A stretch of 60,949 bases of DNA, taken from the NCBI GenBank assembly GCA_903844155.1, contig CAIMSU010000093.1, positions 1-60,949 on the forward strand, in the 5' to 3' direction. Under the pieces are notes generated by a model. That model did no database searches. It saw only the letters and a list, made by a program, of their open reading frames with translations, and had not been told where the DNA came from. Both the position numbers and the translations under genes were made by a program. The stretch is from an uncultured Pseudomonadota bacterium (lineage in GTDB: Bacteria > Myxococcota_A > UBA796 > SXON01). Of the stretch, positions 53,346 through 60,949 are shown one piece after another (position 1 is the stretch's first letter; every line of letters begins with the position of its first letter).

Positions 53346-55115
53346 ATGCCGTTTCTTCCGTCAGCTCGCCGCCGCGTGAGCCGTCCCAGGCGCACCGATC
53401 GTTGCGGGTGGTCCACGGTCGGGCATCCACGATCGTTTCGGGAAGCCGCCAGCGAGCGTGCGACCCCGGGGGTAAGCTGGTGGAAACCACCGAGGTGCAC
53501 CGTTCAGCCTTCCTTCCCCCGCGATTCCCAGCATCGGGGCCGCCCCTCCGCACGGCTCTTCACTCTGCTCCTGACGGTCGGGGCCGGCTGCCACGCCACC
53601 CGCGTGACCTCCGCGTTGACCCAGCCCATCCCCAACGTCTACACCGACCTCGGCGTCGCCGATGAAAACGCCGATTTCCGAGCGCTGATGGGGTTTCCAA
53701 TCCAGAGCGAGGACCAGCTCGCGGCAGACATCCTGCGTTGGACCGACCCGACGGATTCGCAGTTCCGCAACAATCCAAGCGCGAGCGAGTGGGTGAACAC
53801 CTACGCTCCCACCCAGGACGACTACGACTACGTCCACGACTGGCTGATCGACCAGGGCTTCGCGGTCAACTTCGAGGCCGACAATCGCCTGCTGATGCAG
53901 TTCAGCGGGACGGTTGGCACCTACAACACGGCGTTCGAAACCACCCTGCACAACTGCGAGCGAAAGAACCCGCAACAGGGCGACGACTCCTTCATCGTCT
54001 ACTGCTCGGTCACCACGATGAGCTTGCCCGTCAAGGTCGCCAATCGCGTGACCGGCATCGTCTCGGCCGACCTGCCCGCGGATCCCGGACCGCTGCCCGG
54101 CGAGGCCGGCGACGTCGTCGACAGCCCACCCTGGAGCAGCGACTCGTTCCTGCCCGCGGACGTCGCGTCGATCTACGGCGTCGAACCCTTGTGGAACCAG
54201 GGTTATCACGGCGAGGGCGCGCGCCTGGGCGTGGCGATCGGCGGCATGTTCAAGTTCAATGATGTGGGGTCTTTCTGGCTTTCCAGCGGGATCACCCGCA
54301 GCGACCCCGTCGTCGTCCAGACCATGGAGCCCGTCCCCTCGCGCAACGGCGAGGCGACGCTGGACGTGAGCTGGTCCGGCGGCGTGGCCTGGGGCGCGGA
54401 CATGACCGTGTACGCCGGGCCCGACTCGCGGGACACGTCCATGATCTACACGTTCAACCAGGCGATTGCGTCCGACGCCGTCGACGTCCTGACCGACTCC
54501 TTCTCGCACCGCGAGGACTCCGAACCGGATCTGGTCCGGCGCTCCTACAACGACGCGTCGATGGAGGCGGCGTCCCTGGGGATCACCGTCGTGGCCGCTG
54601 CGGGCGACTCCAGCGGGGTCGACGTGCCGTGCGACAGCCCGTACGTCACATGCGTCGGCGGGAGCACGGTGGAGTCCTGGGACCGGGGAGCCGTTTCCGA
54701 GTCGACGTGGGATGGCGGCGGGACGGGCGAGAGTGGCGAGGTGGCAGTTCCTTCGTGGCAAAAGGACGTCCTCCCCTCGGGAGCCAGCGGGCGCGGCGTG
54801 GCCGACGTCGCCTGCTCCGCGGGCAACGGGTATTTCATGTACTACCTCGGCGACTGGTATGAATACTACGGAACCTCCTTCGCTTCCCCGGTGTTCGCGG
54901 GGACGATGGCGGTAGTGGACGGGTGGCGGAAGCAGAACGGCATGCCCGGCACGGGCTACCTCAACCCGATCCTGTACAGCGACACCGCGGTGCAGGCGAG
55001 CTTTCGCGACATCACCAGCGGCCGGGATGGTGACTACCGCGCTGGCGTCGGCTGGGACTACCCAACCGGCTGGGGCGCCCCGGACGCTCAAGCCCTGGCG
55101 ACGGCGCTCCCCTGA
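53346..55115 (+). CDS. S53 family serine-carboxyl peptidase (sedolisin/kumamolisin-like)
   Basis: Secreted acid-active endopeptidase type. After a propeptide of pro-kumamolisin type (WVNTYAPTQDDYDYVHDWL, FSGTVGTYNTAFETTLHNC) the catalytic domain shows E336-x3-D340 in GEATLDVSW, the oxyanion-hole region VLTDSFSHRED, and S511 in YGTSFASP; the C-terminal calcium site is FRDITSGRDGDYRAGVGWDYPTGWG. The start is doubtful: the only in-frame ATG/GTG codons (53346, 53376) lie about 60-80 codons before a lipobox-like TVGAGC (Cys82), and no start codon occurs close to that signal. A non-standard CTG start or a frameshift are possible. Length from the pro-domain is normal. Antisense to nothing real; divergent from the small secreted protein gene. 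Confidence 0.85.
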   Translation: MPFLPSARRRVSRPRRTDRCGWSTVGHPRSFREAASERATPGVSWWKPPRCTVQPSFPRDSQHRGRPSARLFTLLLTVGAGCHATRVTSALTQPIPNVYTDLGVADENADFRALMGFPIQSEDQLAADILRWTDPTDSQFRNNPSASEWVNTYAPTQDDYDYVHDWLIDQGFAVNFEADNRLLMQFSGTVGTYNTAFETTLHNCERKNPQQGDDSFIVYCSVTTMSLPVKVANRVTGIVSADLPADPGPLPGEAGDVVDSPPWSSDSFLPADVASIYGVEPLWNQGYHGEGARLGVAIGGMFKFNDVGSFWLSSGITRSDPVVVQTMEPVPSRNGEATLDVSWSGGVAWGADMTVYAGPDSRDTSMIYTFNQAIASDAVDVLTDSFSHREDSEPDLVRRSYNDASMEAASLGITVVAAAGDSSGVDVPCDSPYVTCVGGSTVESWDRGAVSESTWDGGGTGESGEVAVPSWQKDVLPSGASGRGVADVACSAGNGYFMYYLGDWYEYYGTSFASPVFAGTMAVVDGWRKQNGMPGTGYLNPILYSDTAVQASFRDITSGRDGDYRAGVGWDYPTGWGAPDAQALATALP

Positions 55116-55472
55116 AGAGTGGTGGCGGAGTGGACGGCGTCTGGGCTGACGCAGCATGAGTAGGGTCGCCTGCCCGGGGTTCCCGCACCCAGTCGCTCGG
55201 CGTGACTCATGGGGGCGGGAGCACTTGGCGGCGAACGTGGCATTGGAACACCGAACAATCAACGCCGATCCCGGCGCGACGTCTGTCGGTGGCCGGGATC
55301 GGTAGCAGGCTTCTGGGCGACGCGGACGCCACTCGATCTGATCGCCTCCTGCAGTCATCTTGATTGCCGACGGCGTCGTCCGCGTCGCGGGGTCATCTGC
55401 AACTACTTGATTTTGCGCGATCGCCGGCGTGGCCCCGGACTTGCGATCCGCCCGCCGACACCTCGGAGTCCC
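55116..55472. other. Intergenic region with repeat family B copy
   Basis: 357 bp before the OmpA gene; no ORF is supported. It holds one copy of repeat family B (55225-55303). No clear TTG/TAG promoter is visible ahead of the OmpA gene. Confidence 0.45.
55225..55303 (+). repeat. Repeat family B, copy 1
   Basis: A module beginning TGGCGGCGAACGTGGC, then TTGGAACACCGA, AATCAACGCCGA, and a stem GATCCCGGC/GCCGGGATC at 55268-55300. The same order of blocks appears inverted twice at the end of the window. Confidence 0.75.
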
Positions 55473-56630
55473 ATGAAACGCAGTCCGGTTCCCTCGTCCC
55501 CCGTCGCCACGCCTGTCGCGCTCGCCATCCTCTTCCTGCTTCGGGTCCCCGCGGCCGATGCCGGAACGATTGCCCTGAAGGTGGAGCCCGACGTGGCGAT
55601 CCCCCTGACGGCGCCCCAGTCGACGCGCTTTGGCGTCGGCGGTGGTGAGTCCATGAAGCTCCTCATCGGCCTCGGTCGCTACCTTGACATCGGCCCGGCG
55701 GCGTCCTTCCAGCTCCTGCCGACGAGCAGTTCGGCGACCGAGCCCGGCGGTGTGTGGGCCTTTGGCGGCGGGTTTCGACTCAAGCGCCCGCACGATGACA
55801 AGGGCGCTTCCCCCTGGCTCGACGCGGACGGATTCTACATGCGAACCGCGGACTTGAACCGGCCTGGCTTCGACGCAGCCGTCGGTATCTCCTTCCCCAC
55901 GAGCGAGGAACACAATTTCTATTTCGGGCCCTATGTCCGGTACATGCAGGTCATCCAGACACCCGACCTGGCCGGCTATGACAACCACGACGCGCGGCTC
56001 CTCCTCGCCGGGCTGACGTTCGAGGTCGGCACCGGCGAGAAGCCCGAGCCCGAGCCGACGCCAGCGCCAGCGCCCATCATCATCACCGCGCCTCCGCCCG
56101 AGGTGATCCCTTGCCCCGTCTGTGCAGCGCCAGTCCCCTGGCCGGACCGCGACCACGACGGCATCAGCGACGACCTCGACGCCTGCCCGGACGTCGCCGG
56201 CATGATGTCCGCGTCAGGCTGTCCCGCCTACCAGAAGATCGTCGTCTACAAGGACCGGATCGAGCTCAAGGAGAAGATCTACTTCGATCTGGACAAAGCG
56301 ACGCTGAAGCCGGTGTCCTTCCCGGTGCTCGACGAGGTCGCGAAGGCGATCGCCGAGAACAAGGGGTTCCAGGTCCAGATCAATGGGCACACCGACTCCT
56401 CGGGCACCGCCGAGCACAACCAGGAGCTCTCCGAGAACCGTACGGCCTCCGTCCTCGCCTACCTCGTCGCCCACGGAGTGCCCGCCGACCGGCTGGTCTC
56501 CCACGGCTACGGCGAGTCGATGCCGATCGAGTCGAACGCCACGCCAGAGGGGCGCGAGAAGAACCGCCGCGTCGAATTCCTCGTCAACGCCCCCACGCCC
56601 ACGCCCACGACTGACGGAGCCGCCAAATGA
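55473..56630 (+). CDS. OmpA-family outer membrane protein
   Basis: Outer membrane protein of 385 residues. ATG 55473 gives signal VALAILFLLRVPAADA. Residues about 30-190 are a small beta-barrel, followed by a Pro/Glu linker (EKPEPEPTPAPAPI), a calcium-binding thrombospondin-type-3-like motif (DRDHDGISDDLDACPD), and a complete OmpA/MotB peptidoglycan-binding domain: KIYFDLDKATLKPVS, VQINGHTDSSGTAEHNQELSENRTASV, LVSHGYGESMPIES and KNRRVEFLV. It anchors the outer membrane to the cell wall. The stop overlaps the next gene's ATG (ATGA), so it leads a three-gene coupled operon of surface proteins. Confidence 0.93.
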   Translation: MKRSPVPSSPVATPVALAILFLLRVPAADAGTIALKVEPDVAIPLTAPQSTRFGVGGGESMKLLIGLGRYLDIGPAASFQLLPTSSSATEPGGVWAFGGGFRLKRPHDDKGASPWLDADGFYMRTADLNRPGFDAAVGISFPTSEEHNFYFGPYVRYMQVIQTPDLAGYDNHDARLLLAGLTFEVGTGEKPEPEPTPAPAPIIITAPPPEVIPCPVCAAPVPWPDRDHDGISDDLDACPDVAGMMSASGCPAYQKIVVYKDRIELKEKIYFDLDKATLKPVSFPVLDEVAKAIAENKGFQVQINGHTDSSGTAEHNQELSENRTASVLAYLVAHGVPADRLVSHGYGESMPIESNATPEGREKNRRVEFLVNAPTPTPTTDGAAK

Positions 56631-59401
56631 CCAACTCAAAACTCACCTTGCTCGCCCTCGTGGCCCCTCTGCTTTACGGCTGCGCCGGACGGCTCGTCGA
56701 GTTGAAGCTTGACAGTGGCGTCGACAGCTCCGCGGACACGGGGACGGACACCGACACAAACGACACGGACACGAACGACACGGACACAAACGACACGGAC
56801 ACAAACGACACGGACACCGATTCTGGTGACACCGCCGGTGATTCAGGTGACACGGCGGTGAACGCCGCCCCCTTCGTCATCTCGATGATCCCGCTCGATG
56901 GCGCCACCGACGTCGCCACCACAACGCCCGTGACCGCCACGTTCAGCGAGCCGATGGACCTGGCGACGTTGAATACAACGACGTTCACCCTGGACGCTGG
57001 CGCTGTGCCGGTCCTCGGGGTCGTGACCTACGACGGGGGCGCGACCACCGCCACGTTCACCCCCGATCTCCCGCTCACCGACGGCGTCCAGTACACCGCC
57101 ACCGTCACGACCGGCGCCCAGGACGTGAGCGGCCTCGCGATGAGCGCCGACTTCGGCTGGGAGTTCACGACGGCCACGGCGGACCTCGCGCCGACCGTCA
57201 TCGCCACCATCCCCCTGCACGGCGAGATCGACGTCTCCGTGGACGCCGACCTGACCGCCACCTTCAGCGAGTCGATGGACCGGACGACGATCAATGACAC
57301 GACGTTCATCCTCGACGACGGCAGCACGTCCGTCCTCGGCGTCGTGACCTACGATGCGTCGACGAACACCGCCACGTTCAACCCCGATTTCCCACTCGCG
57401 GACGGCGCCCTGTACACCGCGACCGTGACGAGCGGCGTGCAGGACCGCTCAGGTCAGGCCATGGCGGCCGACCATGCGTGGGACTTCACCACTGCAGTGG
57501 CCCCAGTCCCGCCCACCGTCATCGACAATTCGCCCGCGGACGGGGCGACGGACGTCTCCATCGACGCCTCCCCCACCGCGACGTTCAGCACCGGGATGGA
57601 CCCGGCCACCGTGAATGATCTGACGTTCACGCTCGACGACGGCAGCACCTCGATCCTCGGCGTCGTCACCCTGGACGGCTCGACGAACATCGCCACCTTC
57701 ACCCCCGATTTCCCGCTGGCCGACGGCGTCCTCTACACCGCCACCGTCACCACCGGCGTTCAGGATCTCTCCGGCGACGCGATGGCCGCTGACTTCGTGT
57801 GGGACTTCACAACCTCGGTCGCTGCGGTCCCGCCCACGGTCCTCTCCACCATCCCGATCGACGGCGCCCTCGACGTGCCGGTGAACACGGACCCCTCCGC
57901 CACCTTCAGCACGGCGATGGACCCCACGACCATCAACGATCTCACGTTCACCATGAGCGACGGCACGACCCCGATCCCTGGCGTCGTCACCTACGACGGG
58001 GCGACGGACACCGCGACGTTCACCCCCGATCTCCCGCTCAGCGGCGGCGTCCACTACGCGGTGACCGTGACCAACGGCGTGCAGGACGCGAGTGGGCTCG
58101 CGATGACGGACAGCTATGTCTGGGACTTCACCACCGTCTCCACACCTCCGACCGTGATCCTGACGAGCCCCGTCGACGGTGGGATCGACGTCCCGGTCAA
58201 CACCGACCCCACGGCGACGTTCAGCACGGCGATGGACCCGACGACCATCAACGACCTGACGTTCACCCTGGACGACGGCACGACCCAGCTCCCCGGCGTG
58301 GTGACGTACGACGTCACGACCGACACCGCCACGTTCACCCCGGATGAGGCGCTGGACGCCGATACCTTCTACACCGCCACCGTGACGAACGGCGTCACGG
58401 ATTCAAGCGGCCTGGCGATGACCGACGACTACGTCTGGGAATTCACCACGGCGCCGGCCACAGCGCCGACCGTGCTCTCGACCGTCCCGGTCGACGGAGC
58501 CACCGAGGTCTCCGTCAACGAGCAGATCGCGGCCACCTTCGACATGCCGATGGAGTCTGGGACCATCAACGACCTCACGTTCACCGTGACCCAGGGGGCC
58601 ACGACGATCTCCGGCAGCGTCACCTACGACGACGCGACGGACACGGCCACGTTCACGCCAGACACCGCCCTCGACGTCGGCTTCCTGTACACCGTCACGA
58701 TCACCACCGGGGCCGAGAGCCTCACCGGCGCACCCCTGGCCGAGGACGCGACGTGGAGCTTCACGACATCCTCGTGCAGCATGGCGCCCATGGACCTCGG
58801 TGGGGCGAGCAGCTTTGCCGCCCTGGCTGGATCCACGGTCACAAACACAGGCCTGACGGTGATCACAGGCGACGCCGGGGTCAGCCCCGGCACCGCGATC
58901 ACCGGGTTCCCGCCGGGGGTCCTGACCGGCTCGACCCACGCCGCCGATCCCACGGCCGCCACCGGCATCGCCGATCTGACGACGGCCTACAACGACGCCG
59001 CAGGGCGCACCTTGTGTAGTGTGGGGGTGGCCGGGAACCTCGGTGGCTCGACGCTGACGCCCGGCCTCTACACGTCCACGTCCTCGCTGGAGATCTCCAC
59101 GGGCGACCTGACGCTCGACGCGGGCGGCGACGCGGACGCCGTGTTCATCTTCCAGGTGGCCTCGACCCTGACCACGACCTCAGGCCGGCAGGTCATCCTG
59201 ACGAACGGCGCGAAGGCCACGAACGTCTACTGGCAGGTGGGCGACTCGGCCACGCTTGGGAGCACGTCCGCCTTCGTCGGGACCATCATGGCCTACCAGT
59301 CCGTGACCCTCGAGACAGGCGCGAGCCTTGACGGGCGGGCGCTCGCGATCATCGCCGCGGTGACGTTGGACACCAACGTCGTCACCACGCCGTCGCCGTG
59401 A
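56627..59401 (+). CDS. Surface lipoprotein with six Ig-like repeats and a DUF3494 ice-binding-type domain
   Basis: Lipoprotein of 924 residues (signal LTLLALVAPLLYGC, Cys 20). A low-complexity stalk of NDTDT repeats comes first, then six Big_5/SbsA-like Ig domains, each starting PTV(I/L)xxxPxDGAxDV and including ATFSxxMDxxTINDxTF and DFTT at the end. The C-terminal 205 residues (DLGGASSFAALAGSTVTNTG ... LDGRALAIIAAVTLDTNVV) match the ice-binding (antifreeze) DUF3494 beta-solenoid, including GDAGVSPGTAITGFPPG and VFIFQVASTL. In Antarctic bacteria such domains bind ice, while in many others they serve adhesion or unknown roles, so ice binding is only a possibility. Coupled to the OmpA gene before it and to the lipoprotein gene after it by 4-base overlaps. 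Confidence 0.88.
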   Translation: MTNSKLTLLALVAPLLYGCAGRLVELKLDSGVDSSADTGTDTDTNDTDTNDTDTNDTDTNDTDTDSGDTAGDSGDTAVNAAPFVISMIPLDGATDVATTTPVTATFSEPMDLATLNTTTFTLDAGAVPVLGVVTYDGGATTATFTPDLPLTDGVQYTATVTTGAQDVSGLAMSADFGWEFTTATADLAPTVIATIPLHGEIDVSVDADLTATFSESMDRTTINDTTFILDDGSTSVLGVVTYDASTNTATFNPDFPLADGALYTATVTSGVQDRSGQAMAADHAWDFTTAVAPVPPTVIDNSPADGATDVSIDASPTATFSTGMDPATVNDLTFTLDDGSTSILGVVTLDGSTNIATFTPDFPLADGVLYTATVTTGVQDLSGDAMAADFVWDFTTSVAAVPPTVLSTIPIDGALDVPVNTDPSATFSTAMDPTTINDLTFTMSDGTTPIPGVVTYDGATDTATFTPDLPLSGGVHYAVTVTNGVQDASGLAMTDSYVWDFTTVSTPPTVILTSPVDGGIDVPVNTDPTATFSTAMDPTTINDLTFTLDDGTTQLPGVVTYDVTTDTATFTPDEALDADTFYTATVTNGVTDSSGLAMTDDYVWEFTTAPATAPTVLSTVPVDGATEVSVNEQIAATFDMPMESGTINDLTFTVTQGATTISGSVTYDDATDTATFTPDTALDVGFLYTVTITTGAESLTGAPLAEDATWSFTTSSCSMAPMDLGGASSFAALAGSTVTNTGLTVITGDAGVSPGTAITGFPPGVLTGSTHAADPTAATGIADLTTAYNDAAGRTLCSVGVAGNLGGSTLTPGLYTSTSSLEISTGDLTLDAGGDADAVFIFQVASTLTTTSGRQVILTNGAKATNVYWQVGDSATLGSTSAFVGTIMAYQSVTLETGASLDGRALAIIAAVTLDTNVVTTPSP
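56758..56817 (+). repeat. 15-bp in-frame minisatellite
   Basis: Four copies of AAACGACACGGACAC with one base change (GAACGACACGGACAC in the second copy), encoding NDTDT repeats of the stalk. As the unit is a multiple of three, slippage would lengthen or shorten the stalk without a frameshift. Confidence 0.9.
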
Positions 59402-60501
59402 CGACCCGAGGGCTCTGGCCACCGCTCGTCTGCCTGCTCCTTCTCGGAGGCTGTACAGACCCGGCTCGGGCCCCGGCGCCAACCGTGGAAGCGGTGACTG
59501 TGCCCACGCCGGTCAACCTGCCGGTCGACCCGCCGCACGACCTCGCGGACGCGGTCGGAAAGCCAACCTCCATCGAGGGACGCGACCTGGTGTTGCGCGT
59601 CGAGGGTGCTGAGGTGCACGTCCCGTACCTCTCCGGAGAGCTGATTCCGGTGAAGGGTGGGCAGGTTGTGGACCTGCAGTCACCGCGCAGCTTCGAGGTC
59701 CAGATCCACGCGCTGGAGGTGCGCATCCCCGACCAGACCCTGCGACACGCGATGGGCGAGGGACCCCAGGGGGTGCCGTACCGCGACATCGTCGTGCGAA
59801 CCGACGGCGACTCGGTGCTCCTCGACGGCCACGCGGGCTTCATGAACCTCCCGTTCAGCTTCAAGGCGAACCCGATGGTCACCGAGGGCGGCGCGCTCGG
59901 GCTGCAGCTCGAAAAGGTGCGGCTGCTCGGGATCGGCGTCAAGGGGTTCATTGGCGCGTTCCAGGACCCGATCGAGGATGCGGTCAACAAGCAGCACCAC
60001 CTCATCGAGGTCGACAAGGACTGGCTCGTCGTCAATCCCTTCCCGTTCGCAGGGCCGCCGGAGATCCACGCAGCGTTCACTTCCGTCGTCGTCCGCGACC
60101 ATGACATCGTCGCCCGCCTCGGCGAGCTCAGCCCTCGCCAGGAGAGCAAGGAGCCAGGCGGCCTCCTCCTGAAGGGCGGCGTGTTTCGGAATCAGACCTC
60201 CGTATACTTCGACGCGACCCTGCACCTCGTCGCGCAGGACGGCGGCGCGCTCGTCATCGACCCGGGCACGCTGGCGGACCAGGTCAGTGGTGGCGTGGTC
60301 AAGACGAGCAAGAACGGCGACATCACGGTGTACGTCCTCGCGCCCGGCCAGAAGCCCGTCGCCGCGATCATCCCGCCCGCGGGCGGTCCCGAGGAGCCGA
60401 AGACGGCGCCCGAGCCGGCGAAGCCTGGAGAAGCGCCGGCGACGCCACCGCCGGGGACGAACTCTGCGGCGACCCAGGCTCCGGCGACCCAAGCTCCGTG
60501 A
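59398..60501 (+). CDS. Lipoprotein of unknown function, possibly lipid-binding fold
   Basis: Lipoprotein of 367 residues: GTG 59398 overlaps the preceding stop (GTGA) and gives lipobox LLLLGGC. The central part alternates strands (GRDLVLRVEGAEVHVPYLSG, QIHALEVRIPDQTLRHAM, YRDIVVRTDGDSVLLDGH) with a helix segment LGIGVKGFIGAFQDPIEDAVNK, a layout that recalls DUF2993/LmeA-type or TULIP-like lipid-binding proteins, but this is a weak resemblance. The C-terminus is a Pro/Ala-rich disordered tail. It is the last gene of the OmpA/Ig-like operon and probably works at the outer membrane. Confidence 0.65.
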   Translation: MTTRGLWPPLVCLLLLGGCTDPARAPAPTVEAVTVPTPVNLPVDPPHDLADAVGKPTSIEGRDLVLRVEGAEVHVPYLSGELIPVKGGQVVDLQSPRSFEVQIHALEVRIPDQTLRHAMGEGPQGVPYRDIVVRTDGDSVLLDGHAGFMNLPFSFKANPMVTEGGALGLQLEKVRLLGIGVKGFIGAFQDPIEDAVNKQHHLIEVDKDWLVVNPFPFAGPPEIHAAFTSVVVRDHDIVARLGELSPRQESKEPGGLLLKGGVFRNQTSVYFDATLHLVAQDGGALVIDPGTLADQVSGGVVKTSKNGDITVYVLAPGQKPVAAIIPPAGGPEEPKTAPEPAKPGEAPATPPPGTNSAATQAPATQAP

Positions 60502-60629
60502 GAGCGTGGCATGTCGGTGTCAGGGGCTCTGCGCCGACATTGGGGTCGGCTGACCCCGCAGCTCACCCGATTGTCCCGTCCCAGGGAAGGGACACGCTGG
60601 CCCCGCGCAGCCGGTGTGCCCGTGAAGCC

Positions 60630-60715
60630 CGCCGACCCCGGCGCTCGGCACACCTCGCGCCGGGATCGGCGGCCGATTCTCGCAGTTCCAAGGCCACGAA
60701 CCCCGCCAGCCGGCG
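60630..60715 (-). repeat. Repeat family B, copy 2
   Basis: On the minus strand it reads GGCTGGCGGGGTTCGTGGCC, TTGGAACTGCGA, AATCGGCCGCCGA and a GATCCCGGCGCG...CGCCGGGGTC stem. Block order is the same as in copy 1. Confidence 0.7.
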
Positions 60716-60837
60716 CGGACGCCGTCCGTCACGGTTCGTGCGCGGAACAGCGGGCTCGGGGCCAGTCCGTTTGACCATCTCCGCGATTTCAGTGGGATAC
60801 GAGGCGAATGTTTGCCCAGCGCCCGGACTGGCCCGCC

Positions 60838-60915
60838 GATCCTGGCGCTCGCTACCGCTCGCGCCAGTCTCGGCGTTGATTTTTCGGCGTTCCAAGGCCA
60901 CGTTCGCCGCCAGCC
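60838..60915 (-). repeat. Repeat family B, copy 3
   Basis: On the minus strand it reads GGCTGGCGGCGAACGTGGCC, TTGGAACGCCGA, AATCAACGCCGA and a GGCGCGAGCG...CGCCAGGATC stem. It is the copy closest to copy 1 in sequence. Confidence 0.72.
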
Positions 60916-60949
60916 GCCGAAGACGGCAGCCGGCACCGAACGTGCGGGG

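Larger units (their letters stand above)
60502..60949. other. Window end with two inverted copies of repeat family B
   Basis: 448 bp with no supported gene. A GGGGTC/GACCCC hairpin (60542-60557) 40 bases after the lipoprotein stop may aid termination. Two repeat family B copies follow. GGGCCAGTCCG near 60755 and CGGACTGGCCC near 60822 form a further inverted pair between them. The sequence is cut by the window edge. Confidence 0.5.

Noticed and set aside
53361-56156. Minus-strand ORF of 931 codons across the S53 peptidase and OmpA genes
   Set aside because: It spans two real genes and their intergenic gap; a shadow frame.

Overview
This 60.9 kb window is high-GC bacterial chromosome, most likely from the Myxococcota (former Deltaproteobacteria) or a close relative. 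The reasons are two beta-helix proteins with MYXO-CTERM-like tails (Cys-containing motif, one hydrophobic helix, Arg/Lys end), many MopE-like DxDGDG 'putative metal-binding' motifs, FG-GAP, Ig-like and BNR lipoproteins, a Hanks-type kinase, a GAF/AAA+ sigma-54 activator, and Kdo/LPS genes that imply a Gram-negative envelope. Genes are tightly packed, often with 4-base ATGA or GTGA stop/start overlaps. I recognise no tRNA, rRNA, CRISPR array, transposase, integrase or phage gene.

Layout. 0.3-5.6 kb: CPBP protease, FG-GAP lipoprotein, GH75-like chitosanase lipoprotein, RtcB RNA ligase. 5.6-15.4 kb, minus strand: a translationally coupled run of two MYXO-CTERM beta-helix paralogs and a giant OmpA-like protein, followed by RecD2. 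15.5-18.7 kb: Ser/Thr kinase and a coiled-coil membrane protein. 18.9-31.1 kb: a lipid biosynthesis/export locus resembling the accessory half of aryl polyene (APE)/dialkylresorcinol clusters: LolA, PlsC-methyltransferase fusion, MMPL exporter fused to a C45-type Ntn hydrolase and TPR tail, exported protein, GT2-LpxL-like acyltransferase fusion, two acyl carrier proteins, flavin halogenase-like enzyme and DUF2062 protein. No ketosynthase, dehydratase, ketoreductase or acyl ligase is in the window. 31.1-33.2 kb: deoC-deoB. 33.2-35.9 kb, minus strand: Wzt-like ABC ATPase and a glycosyltransferase. 36-40.3 kb: thermonuclease lipoprotein and three coupled genes of unknown function. 40.3-45.4 kb: FYDLN protein, BNR lipoprotein, rplM-rpsI, FGE-like protein and a Cys-rich lipoprotein. 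46-50.3 kb: kdsB-pyrG-LptA-like gene and an acyl-CoA dehydrogenase. 50.5-55.1 kb: sigma-54 activator, two small exported proteins, S53 peptidase. 55.5-60.5 kb: coupled operon of OmpA protein, Ig-like/ice-binding lipoprotein and another lipoprotein.

The strongest candidates for something undescribed are (i) the KS-less APE-like locus, especially the single-chain MMPL-Ntn hydrolase-TPR protein beside a carrier protein and a halogenase-like enzyme; (ii) a three-copy family of about 75-80 bp palindromes whose arms and tips have changed in a compensatory way, one copy sitting in frame inside a glycosyltransferase gene and another at the start of an exported-protein gene; and (iii) a perfect 58-bp palindrome built from four half-sites between a YdcF-like gene and an acyl carrier protein gene. 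Two further repeat families lie around 45.7 kb and 55-61 kb. All family names come from motif recognition by eye; no database search was possible.
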